Of a stretch of DNA of 64,000 nt, positions 53,801 to 63,900 are shown in pieces. The translations under genes were made by a program, and so were the position numbers. The DNA lies in assembly GCA_964007475.1 (NCBI GenBank), contig OZ023274.1, positions 59,912,076 through 59,976,075 on the forward strand, in the 5' to 3' direction. The notes under the pieces were generated by a model. That model did not search any database and had not been told where the DNA came from. It saw only the letters and a program-made list of their open reading frames with translations. Each line of letters begins with the position of its first letter. The first letter of the stretch is position 1. Source of the stretch: Hybos culiciformis. Taxonomy: Eukaryota > Arthropoda > Insecta > Diptera > Hybotidae.

Positions 53801-54317
53801 AAGGCGGCAAATGTGTAAATCAGTCCCTGGTGAAGTCATAAATATAATTTGGCTTAAGCGTATTGAATTCTGAAATGTGGGTGCTGAAAATCGGGTTGGT
53901 ACATACCTATACTTCAAATGATTTCACATATGGCGGGAGAGGGGAGGGGGCTTTCCCGCAAAAATCGTCTCGGATTTAACATTTTAGGGACCGCCTCTAC
54001 CCCCTTCCCCAAATTTTAGTTCATTCTGAGTGGTTCACGTCATCTGCACTTACGCACTTTTTTATTGTCACTGTTAGGAGGCCTAGCAGTTCACAAGAGC
54101 CACGAACAATTTGTTAAAAAAAAAAAAACTTTATGCCGAAGGATTCGAACCTTGTCCTTGTGTTCTCTGGCCTGATCTGATGGTCTTATAATTTTTTTTT
54201 TTGCAAGGGTCATTAAAATTATAATAAAATGAATAACAGTTTCAGTTTTTGGAACAAAAAAATTTTTTTTTTACTTACCTCTTCATTTTTTTTACAAATC
54301 TTTTGTGATTTTTCCAT
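50816..54317 (-). CDS. CycB: G2/mitotic-specific cyclin B, 5 exons
   Basis: Regulatory subunit of Cdk1 that drives entry into mitosis and is destroyed by the anaphase-promoting complex. Exons on the complement: 54279-54317, 52438-52589, 52142-52365, 51555-52069 and 50816-51415. Total 1530 bp and 509 residues, in phase. The destruction box RTALDNIGN (residues 36-44) matches RxxLxxIxN perfectly. The cyclin N box holds MRSVLLDWINEV (from about residue 276) and FIASKYEE. The cyclin C fold starts around LSRPISLLFLRRFSKA. Length and order are as in insect cyclin B. The intron after exon 3 starts GTTTTT, a poor donor, so that junction rests on phase and family continuity. Intron 1 (1.7 kb) holds a tRNA-derived repeat. 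Confidence 0.96.
53184..53258 (-). repeat. tRNA-derived sequence (SINE head or tRNA pseudogene)
   Basis: On the minus strand TGGTGTAATGG (53249-53239) fits the A-box perfectly and GGTTCGATTCC (53205-53195) the B-box perfectly. CAGTC near the start can pair with GACTG at the end like an acceptor stem. The anticodon arm is irregular, so a working tRNA is unlikely. It lies in cyclin B intron 1. Confidence 0.6.
54134..54190 (-). repeat. Weak tRNA-like remnant
   Basis: On the minus strand a perfect B-box GGTTCGAATCC (54151-54141) lies in AAGGTTCGAATCCTT. No A-box is convincing. It is possibly another SINE remnant in cyclin B intron 1. Confidence 0.3.
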
Positions 54318-54977
54318 TTTTATTTAATTGTTAAGAATTAATTATAATAAAAAAAATGTTTTCAATGATTTCTAATTTTTAACTGTAAAATTTTTTTTTT
54401 AAATAATTTTATATTTTATTTATTTATTGAGCCGTTCTTCTCTAATTAATAATAATGACTGAAAAATCCAAGCTAAAATACTTTTTTTTTAACTGAAAAA
54501 AATTTGAATGAAAATCAGGAATGTGCGCTGCATAAATTTTCGAAGCCGGATCTACAAAAAATTCAAAAAAAAAAAAAAAAACATCAAGTTTCGTTGAATT
54601 ATTTTAGTTGGCTGGGTTAACGAAAATTATACAGCAGATAGTGTGGACACAATTCAACTACTTACGGCGCCGTCAAAAAATATTTACGGGCTGCACAGCC
54701 TGGCAATTGAATTTTTTTTCCTTAAGAAAAGGAAAACAATAAGGAAGTCAAAGTTGTTGTTGTTTAATTGTCAAAATGTACCCCCCCAAGTTTTCACCAC
54801 TCACTTTCACCACGAAAAAACCAAATCATAGTTTTCCGTTTATACGAAAAAAGTTTTAACAAAAGGGGAATATTGCAATCGGAAACTAATTTTAGTTCTA
54901 GGGGGGGTACATTTTTGATTTTCAACACTTACTTCTTACCACACCATTAATAGCCTTTCTTTATACTAATTATTCTA
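54318..54977 (-). promoter_or_regulatory. Cyclin B upstream region with a short inverted repeat
   Basis: AT-rich flank of the cyclin B start codon. AAAATGTACCCCCCC near 54,774 and GGGGGGGTACATTTTTGA near 54,901 form an inverted pair of about 15 bp, spaced about 115 bp, probably a small MITE. No promoter element can be placed with confidence. Confidence 0.4.
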
Positions 54978-54980
54978 TGA

Positions 54981-55110
54981 CGGGCTGTCTACATTGCGTA
55001 ATAAAATCAGGCGATTTTATAAATGTATAGGTTTTTTTTTGTTTTCATTTATTAATATCCCTGCTAGCTTTTGTTCGTGTTCGATAAATATGAAGTGGGT
55101 TAGTTTTACA
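54981..55110. mobile_element. Partial CTGTCTACATT MITE
   Basis: Begins CGGGCTGTCTACATTGCG, like the MITEs at 32547 and 36212, and continues to GGGTTAGTTTTACAG. Foldback B copy 3 interrupts it there. The right half is not found. Confidence 0.65.
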
Positions 55111-55700
55111 GGGCGCCTTGACATTTGTCCGCGGGAGATTTGTCCGCGATGAAATTTGTATGGAAAACTTCGCGGACACATGTAATTTTACAAAATGTCT
55201 GCGATTGATTTTTCAAATTTTTAGCGGACAAATGTCATTTTGCAAAATGTCATTTGTCCGCGATTCATTTTTTTTTTTTTTTTTGCAAAATGTCATTTGT
55301 CCGCGATTGATTTTTCAATTTTGGAGATTCTGCAGATGACGTGAACCATTCAGAATCGGCTGATACTTGAAAAGGGGTAGAGGGGTAGAGGCCCCCCAAA
55401 TTTTCATACATTTTGTATCCGCAATTTTTTTTTTGCCCGATTTGCCCCATAACGAGAGGTGGGGGGGGCGGCGGATGGACTGGTGGTTGGTCAGTGGGAT
55501 TTGCGGATGTCATTTTTTAAAATGTCATTTGTCCGCGATTGATTTTTCAGATATTTAGCGGAGAAATGTCATTTTGCAAAATGTCATTTGACCGCGATTA
55601 ATTTTATAGCGGACAAATGACATATTGCAAAATGACATTTGCCGGCGGCGGACAAAAGTCATTTCCAAACGCGGACAAATTTCATTTTGATGTCCGCGAT
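55111..55700. mobile_element. Foldback element family B, copy 3, rearranged
   Basis: The left end GGGCGCCTTGACATTTGTCC is present. The right end stops at TGTCCGCGATAC, without the terminal CAACCCCC. It carries a single-arm version of the GC-rich block seen at 33.9 kb (GGACTGGTGGTTGGTCAGTG at about 55,478) and the shared phrase around GACGTGAACCATTCAGAATC. No target duplication could be recovered. Confidence 0.78.
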
Positions 55701-56130
55701 ACAAATAAATACTAAAGGAAGAGAAAATCCATATCTTGAAGGAAGTATCTCTCTTACATAATATTAGTGAGACCAATACATTAACAGTACAGGGTGTTTT
55801 ATATAATATCACAATATTTTTTTTCACTATTTTAGATTTCTTGTTTCCACACACCTTTGAGGTAAAAAAATAGTTCCGATTTGCTTTTTTTTGCGAAGTC
55901 GGAAGCAAAAAAAACCCCTAGGAGTTTGAGGGAGGCGACAGCTGCCCCCCCTTCCTCATAACAGCTTTCTATTTTAAACATTTTTATACATTAGGAGGCC
56001 CATATCTCTGAAATCCGAAACCATTTTTGGATTTGGGGTTTATGGCGCCTTTATCCCCTCAACTAGTTTCAACCAAATCGACCTTGCACACCTAAACTTC
56101 ACTTACGCCAAGAGAAATTTTTGGAATCCA
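55701..56130. repeat. Dispersed repeat (R55), copy 1
   Basis: Matches 60,143-60,572 from AATAAATACTAAAGGAAGAG to GAGAAATTTTTGGAATC. It includes a GC-rich segment (CCCCTAGGAGTTTGAGGGAG) that resembles, inverted, the GC block of foldback family A. No coding capacity or clear ends. Confidence 0.75.
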
Positions 56131-56493
56131 TTGACTTTATTTTGAAATAAAAATAATTTTACACTTAACCTAATCCGAGTCCTCTGACTAACACTTGATT
56201 TTAAAAAATTAAGCTAATTACTTTGTATATTTTCTTAACTGACTTTTTGGTGCTCATTTTTTTATGTCAAATATTTAAAAGGAGTGGCTACAGTTACGGT
56301 AAACGTAACTTATTTTTTTTAACAGTTACGGTTAACGTAACTTATTTTTTTTTTTAAGTTACGGTTAACGTAACTTTTTTTTTTTTAACAGTTACGGCAA
56401 CCGTAACTTTTAGCTAATGCTTAAAGTTACGGCAATTTTTTTTTTTGTCGGAAAAAAAAAATTTTTGTTTAATTTTTTTTTTTTTTTTTGAAG

Positions 56494-57690
56494 TGAAACT
56501 TCTTTAGAGGCATGTGAAAAAAATGTAAGTGTCAAAAATGTAACGCTGAATGTCAAAAATGCTTCGATTATTGTCAAAAAAAAAGGCAAAAAAAAAAGAA
56601 AAAAGAAAATTTATGTGTCAGCTGATGATAAAACCGACAGCCGCTAGCAACTTAATGAAGCTTATCAGCGCAATAACCGACTACATATTGGCTCAGAATT
56701 AAAGTCGAAAATACTATTTTTTTTTCGATTGAAAGGAAAATAAAATTTATTTTAAATTATTGAATAACAAATGTTTCATTTATTAATTATTAGTGCTAAT
56801 TTTCAAAAAGTTTTTGGAATACAAAATATGTATTCTGAATAAAAATGTTCCAATGCACTTATTTTGTAGATAATTTATTTTTGATATTAATTTTTCTTAA
56901 TGTAATTTTTTTAGTTTGTTAGTGTAATTTATTTTTGACATTAATAAAATGCAGGAGGAAAATGTTTATTACAATTACTTTTCGGAAGAAATACTAATGT
57001 CAAATTTTGCAGGCATATTTGAAAATGCTCTTTTAACTAAAACAGATTTTTTTTGAAGTAATTTGTAATTGAGTTGTTAGTATAAATTATTTATGCCATT
57101 AAATTCTATTAATGCAATGAATTGCATGTAGAATATTTTTGTTCTAATTCCTTTTCAGAAAAGTACTAATAAACATGAAATTTTTCAGGAATATTTGAAA
57201 AAGTTATTTTAGGTTAAACTATTCGGGCAACAAAAAGAAAACATGATTTAAGCCATGCTGCTGTTTTTTCATACATTATTGTCGCTAATAATATAGTTGT
57301 AACCGCAATTTTGTTTACGGCTTGAAATATAGTTAAATCATCTGGCAACCAGTGTTGCCATTCAGCTATAAATATAGGTATTTTGAAATAATTTAAAAGC
57401 CATTATGCCACTAAAATTTTTGAGCTTAAAAAGTATTTTAGAATTTTTAAATGTTTTTATATCTAAGTAGTCGTTGGTTTTTAATTTTTTTCGTTTAATT
57501 TTTTCTAAGCCGCCGAATTCCCCCAAAACAAGTTATTTTAAGTCGACTGGCCGCAGCAGTCGAAGGACAAAAATCAACTAGTCGCCATCGAAAAAATCGA
57601 TTGGCGTCATGTCTTATATGCACTTGGCCAGTTTAAGTATTTATTTAGCCGCCCCAGAAAATACTACTTACCATGAAGTTTCACTTTTCC
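56494..57690 (+). repeat. Dispersed repeat R36, second copy
   Basis: Starts near AAGTGAAACTTCTTTAGAGG and matches 36,045-37,412 in reverse. It has fewer of the GTCAAAAATGTAACGCTGAA units and no MITE insertion. A further piece up to CATGAAGTTTCACTTTTCC repeats the starting motif inverted. Confidence 0.7.
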
Positions 57691-58162
57691 GTGTGTCCCA
57701 AGATTCACATATTTTTTATTTTTTTTGTCTTAACCCTTCGTCATACAAAAAATGCAAGAATAGTAAAACGTTACATCGTTATACAAAAATAGTTTTAAAA
57801 GCGCGAAGCGCCAAAGCAAAATAAAAAAAAAAAGAAGCCCTAGAGGGTTTGGGGGAGGCGACGGCCGTCCCCCATTCAGCATAACAACTTTTTATTTAAA
57901 AAAAAAGTCATAATGCTCAAAAAAAACTTTGCCGTAATCACTAAAAAAAAAAAAGTTACGTCCGCCGTAACTTTAGACATTTTTCTAAAGGATTACGGTT
58001 GCCGTAACTCTCAAAAAAAAAAAAGAGTTACGTTTGCCGTAACTTTAGACAATTTTCAACAGGATTACGGTTGCCGTAACTCTAAAAATAAAAAAAGAGT
58101 TACGTTTGCCGTAACTTTAGTCAATTTTCAACAGGATTACGGTTGCCGTAACTCTAAAAAAA

Positions 58163-59437
58163 AAAAAACACAAGAGCTGTCATGGGACACCCGATTGGAA
58201 CGTAGTTCCTTTGCGTATGAGTAATTTTCATTTTAATTAATTCAAATTGAGTTAATTTCAACTTTAAAAAAATTAACAGGTATCGTTAATTTACTTATAA
58301 ATTTTAATTTTTTGTTTTTGTTGTTTGCAACACAAAAAAAAACAAATATCATATCCAAAATGGCAAAGTATCGAAATATCTAACGCCGGCAGACGACTTG
58401 ACTTGCCTTGGTACCGAATAGCGCCTTTATATAGGCAAAATAATACTGACAAAATTATACAAGATTTTTATTTACATTGAAATTAGTATGAAAATCTAAA
58501 TTTTATTTGAACTATAAAATATTAATTAGTTAATAATAAAAAATTAATATTTTCTAAATATTTTATTTTCTAAATATTTTATAAATTGAAATTAAATTTA
58601 AGTTTATCAATTTTCATACAAAGTTCAATAAAAAACACAAGAGCCGGCGGGACGTTTGATAGATGTGAAACATCGGAATTATTTTGTACAGATAATATTG
58701 ATAGAGAACTTTGATAGAATTTTTGATTTTAATTTTATAAATTTCATTGGATGTTTACTATTCTTTTTGTTTTATTTCCATTAATTATAAATGCAAACCA
58801 AAGAACACAATATTTATTAAAATAACTAAAAAATATTTAAATACCTAAACTTTTTTTATAGCACGAACGGATTTCTTTAATGTATCATAAGATTATGAGA
58901 AAATAAGTTTGGAAAGGCTATTAGTTAGTTTTTTTCTGTATGAAAAAATCCAGTTTCTAAGTTAGTTCTCATTTCATTCGAACGACGGTGTATGCCCAAT
59001 CAATCTGTATGCATTTTAATAAATTTTGCATAATAAAGTCAACCACTGTTTTGCACTAAGCGACAAGACAACAACAAAAAGCGAAACAAATATCAAAGAA
59101 AAAGAGAAAAAAAAATATCAAAAACAAAAAAAGTTTAAGCGACGGGAGTTTATTTTTTTTATTTAAAAAATAAAAAAATATGGTATAATAATAAGAAAAT
59201 TTATTTTGTTTTGTTTTATATTAAAAAAAAAAAAATAAATATTTAAATTTAAATTAAATTTGACATTCAAATTCAATAGTGAATTTAAATAATTTTTAAA
59301 AAATTCAAAATTTCAACAAAAAAAAATAATTTTTTTAAATTTTTTTTTTGGTTTATCATATGTTAGCGACACTTAGTGTTCAAATTTTTAATAAATTTTT
59401 CCACAAGAGCGTCTGATAAAGGAACTACGTTCCAAAA
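58163..59437. repeat. Inserted block with GGAACGTAGTTCC ends
   Basis: CACAAGAGCTGTCATGGG followed by GGAACGTAGTTCCTTTG stands at the left. AAGGAACTACGTTCC preceded by CACAAGAGCGTC stands at the right, so the ends are inverted. An internal CACAAGAGCCGGCGGGACG lies at about 58,637. It splits foldback A copy 6. Non-coding; class unknown. Confidence 0.6.
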
Positions 59438-59657
59438 AGTTTCGTTTGCCGTAACTTTAGTCAATTTTCAATAGGATTACGGTTGCCGTAGCTCTCAAAA
59501 AAAAAAAAGAGTTACGTTTGCCGTAACTGTAGACGCTCCCTATTTAAAAACAGGAAGTAATTAGAAATCTGAAGCGAGCTAGCCGACGCGAAGAAAGTTC
59601 AACTCGCCGAATTTAAATGTTTTCAAATCAGAAAATTTAATTCGAAATAAAAATTAG

Positions 59658-60092
59658 GGCGCGTAACATTTGTCCGCGGGACATTTGTCCGCGATGAAAT
59701 TTGTATGGAAAACTTCGCGGACAAATGTCATTTTGCAAAATGTCATTTGTCCGCGATTGTAAAATGACATTTGTCCGCCGCGAACAAATGTCTCAAAACT
59801 AGCGGACAAATGACATTTGTCCGCGATTGAATTTTCTAACTTTAGTCATTTTGCAAAATGTCATTTGTCCGCGATTGCTATTTTAAATTTTTAGCGGACA
59901 AATGTCATTATGCAAAATGTCATTTGTCCGCGATTGATTTTTTTAAATTTTTAGCGGACAAATGTCATTTTGCAAAATGTCAATTGTCCGCGATTAATTT
60001 TTATCGCGGACAAAAGACATTTTCAATCGCGGACAAATGTCATTTTTATGTCCGCGATACAAAAACAAATCGCGGACAAATGTCCAACCCCC
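59658..60092. mobile_element. Foldback element family B, copy 4
   Basis: 435 bp. The ends GGCGCGTAACATTTGTCC and GGACAAATGTCCAACCCCC lie between the perfect 9-bp duplication AAAAATTAG (59649-59657 and 60093-60101). No captured block. The clearest intact copy of the family. Confidence 0.88.
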
Positions 60093-60142
60093 AAAAATTA
60101 GGTATATTTTTAATTATTTTTTTACTTTGAACGGGTTTTAAC

Positions 60143-60572
60143 TACGAATAAATACTAAAGGAAGAGTAAATCCATCTCTAGAAGGAAGTATCTCTCTTAC
60201 ATATGTTAGTGAGACCAATACATTAACAGTACATGGTGTTTTATATAATATCAAAATATTTTTTTTTCACTATTTTAGATTTTTTGTTTCCACACACCTT
60301 TGAGGTAAAAAATAGTTCCGATTTGCCCTTTTTTTTCGCGAAGTCGGAAGCAAAAAAACCCCTAGGGGTTTGAGGGAGGCGACAGCTGTCCCCCATTCAG
60401 CATAACAGCTTTCTATTTTAAACATTTTTTTACATTATGAGGGCCATATCTCTGAAACCCGAAAGCATTTTTGGATTTGGAGTTTATGGCGCCTTTACCC
60501 CCTCAACAAGTTTCAGCCAAATCGAGCTTGCACACGTAAACTTCACTTACGCCTAGAGAAATTTTTGGAATC
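60143..60572. repeat. Dispersed repeat (R55), copy 2, truncated by Copia
   Basis: Homologous to 55,701-56,130. Copia's LTR begins directly after TTTTTGGAATC, where copy 1 continues with CATTGACTTT. Copy 1 thus marks the pre-insertion sequence. Confidence 0.75.
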
Positions 60573-60844
60573 TGTTGCAGAAATTGATATTGCAGAAATT
60601 GTTGCAGCGATTTTATAAAACAAATTTAAGTGTAATGTCATGTTTGCTGTCAATCATTTCTTACTGCTGTTAAAAGATTTGAACGAAGAACACGTTTTTA
60701 TTTGACCTGAACTTTGTTATATTAAATTAAAAGAAAATTATTATTTCTGTTTTTTCCAACAACTTTAATTAAATAAAACTAATATTATTTTATAACTACA
60801 AATAATTTGGTTTACTTTCTTTTGAGAATTCAAGCAAATTAACA
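60573..60844 (+). repeat. 5' LTR of a Copia-type retrotransposon
   Basis: It begins TGTTGCAGAAATTG and ends AAATTAACA, giving TGTT...AACA ends. It starts exactly at the break with R55 copy 1 and is followed directly by the primer-binding site. The length of 272 bp is typical of Copia. The 3' LTR lies outside the window, so identity between LTRs cannot be used. Confidence 0.8.
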
Positions 60845-60860
60845 GGTTATGGGCCCAGTG
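60845..60860 (+). other. Primer-binding site
   Basis: GGTTATGGGCCCAGTG directly follows the LTR. Insect Copia elements prime with an internally cut initiator tRNA-Met, and TTATGGGCCCAG is characteristic of that site. Confidence 0.75.
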
Positions 60861-60940
60861 CCAAAAGAAAGAAAGTGAGGTTGGAATTTTTTTGAGGATA
60901 TTTTTTAGAAATCAGGTGCGAATCAAACAATTTTTACATT

Positions 60941-63900
60941 ATGGACGTTAAATCTGATATGATTAAGGAGCGGAAATTGGAAAATGCACAAAATTGGGAA
61001 CAATGGAAGTTCCAGGTAAAAATTATTCTAAAGGCAAATGAATTGTTTGAGGTTGTAGATGGTAGTTCAGTAAAACCAGCAGTCATCGATAATGATAATG
61101 CAAATGAAAAAAAGAGGTTAGAATGGATTAAAATGGATAATAAAAGTCAAATGGTTATTTCAACTACAGTTGGGGAACAGCCAATGATTTATATCATGAA
61201 TTGTGATTCTGCGAAACAAATGTGGGATAAGCTACACAGTGTTTATGAACAAAAGTCGTCAGCCTCCATTCATTTTTTGCAACAAAAATTTTATAATTTT
61301 GTTCGTGAGCCAAATGATGATATCGCAATGCACATTTCTAAGTTAGAAAAATTAGCACAAAACCTCCAAGATCTTGGGCAAACTATACCAGAAAGTATGT
61401 TGGTTACAAAAATATTAATAACTTTACCAAGTAATTTCAGCTATTTTATTAGTGCTTGGGAGTCTTCTGATGATAAAAAGAAAACCTTAGCTGATTTAAC
61501 TAGTCGTCTGATGATGGAAGAGGACCGAATTAAAAATCAACAACAAGCATTAGAAGGAGCTTTTGTTGCTAAAACATCGAAACAGAATAGAAATGCAAAT
61601 ATAAAATGTTTTCATTGCGGAAAAATGGGGCATTATAAGCGTAATTGTTTCAAATTGAATAATCAAAATTCTGGTTATGTTGCAAATGGAAATAATGGTC
61701 AAAGTGGTAATAACGAAAATAGAAATGAAAATGGTAACCGTAATGATAATGAAGGTAATAATGGCGCTGTAGCTTTTATTGGAAAATGTCTATTTACAAC
61801 AAAATTGAGTAGTGGTGATGAAGATTGGTATTTAGATTCTGGTGCTAGCAACCATATGTGCAATGCTTTTAAATGGTTTAAAGAATATAAAGTTTTTGAA
61901 ACGCCGATAAAAATTACAGTGGGTGATGGTTCTTTCATTGAAGCAGTAGGTGAAGGTAATATTGATATTATGTGCTTGGTAAATGGTAAAAATGTTAAAA
62001 ATCATCTTGTAAATGTATGACATGTCCCAAAAGTAGGTTTCAATTTGTTTTCATCTGGTAGCGCTGCAGATAAAGGAATCAAAATGTTTTGTGATAATGA
62101 ATTTTGTAAGTTTTTCATCAAAGATAATTTAGTTTTAGTGGGAGAAAGAAACAACACAAATCGGCTATATAAATTAAAATTTAAGATGATAGACCCAATA
62201 AAAGAAAATTTTCATGCAAACAGTGCTGTAACCGAATCCATTAGAATTTGGCATGAAAGGTTAGGCCACCAAAATATCAGATATGTGAAACAACATTTAA
62301 ACAAATCAAATATAAATTTTAAAGATGATGAGAATTTTTTTTGTGATGCTTGCCAGTTAGGTAAATTACATCGTCTGCCTTTTCAATCTAATGCAAAATA
62401 TAGTGGAGAAATTGTTGAAATAAATGGGCCATTTAAAACTGTTGGTGAAGTTGTAGCTTCTGACGTTTGTGGGCCTATGCAAACAGCATCAATTGGAGGT
62501 TCAAAATACTTTGTTGTATTCAAGGATGTATTTTCACATTTTCGAAAGGTATATTTTCTGAAAAATAAAAATGAAATAAAAAATTTATTGACAGGTGTTA
62601 TCAAGAACATCGAAACAGAAACTGGCAAAAAAATGAAAATTTTCAGAAGTGATAATGGTCTAGAATTTATTGACAAAATAATAGAAAATGTATTAACAAA
62701 TAATGGTATAGTTCATCAAAAAACAGTTCCCTATACTCCAGAACAGAACGGGGCTGCTGAAAGAGAAATGAGAACGTTGGTCGAATCAGCAGGAACGATG
62801 CTACATGCGAAGAAAATGGATTACAAATTTTGGGCTGAGGCAATAAATACATCAGTTTATGTTATAAATAGATCTGGAACATCAAGTGTAATAGGGAAAA
62901 GTCCATATGAGTTGTGGTATGGGAGACCATGCGATATTTCAAATTTCAGAATCTTTGGAACTGAAGTTTTCACACACATACCAAAAGTAAATTGCAGAAA
63001 ATTAGACGCAAAAGCTAAAAAAGGTTATTTTGTTGGGTACAGTGATACATCGAAGGCTTATAGGATATATTATCCTGATACTAATACCGTTCAGTTGAGT
63101 AGAGATGTTATTTTTAAAAACGAATAACAACCATATGATGAAGCAAACATTTATTTAAGTAATATTGAAAATGTAAATGAAGTTAATAATTTAGTTGAAA
63201 CAAAATTTGATAACAACAGTAATGAATTTGATAACAATAGTAATGAATTTGATAACAATAGTAATGAAGAAATAAATGATAATTATAATGAACCACAGAC
63301 ATCTGGAACAAATAATACAATTGATAATGAATTAAGTTTTTTGAACAATGATGATGTTTTGGGTAGTCAAGATGAAATTTTAGATCAAAATCAAATGAAG
63401 AAAAACGAAAAACGTTTAAAAAAGGTACCTAAATATTTAAGCGATTATCATTTATTTTTAGCTTCAGAAAAACAAAATGAAGAGCCATTGAGTTATGAAG
63501 ATGTTACGTTATCAAAAGAGTCAAATAAATGGAAAGAAGCAATGGATGATGAAATTTGTTCCTTAATAGAAAATGAAACATGGGTTTTAGTCGACTTACC
63601 ACAAGATAAAAATATTATTGACAATAAATGGGTCTACAAAATAAAATATAATTCAAAAAATGAAATTGATCGTTATCGAGCTAGATTGGTTTGTCGGGGT
63701 TTTACTCAGAGATTGGGTGTTGATTACAATGAAACCTTCAGTCCAGTTGTTAAATTTGAATCGGTTCGGTTAATATTGTCATTAATTGCTTCTTGCAAAA
63801 TGAAGGCTAAACAATTTGACATCAAAACAGCATTTTTATACGGTGATCTACAAGAAGAAATTTTCATGCAACAGCCAGAAGGTTTTAATGATGGAAGGAA

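Larger units (their letters stand above)
56281..59540 (-). mobile_element. Foldback element family A, copy 6, reversed, with two insertions
   Basis: The perfect 9-bp duplication TATTTAAAA (56272-56280 and 59541-59549) bounds it. One terminal G is missing on the left. Family A sequence occupies 56,281-56,490, about 57,715-58,162 and 59,440-59,540. The rest is the R36 repeat (from about 56,494) and a second inserted block (58,163-59,437). Uniquely, this copy lacks the tRNA-like module: the sequence jumps from AACCCTTCG straight to TCATACAAAAAATGC. Confidence 0.82.
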
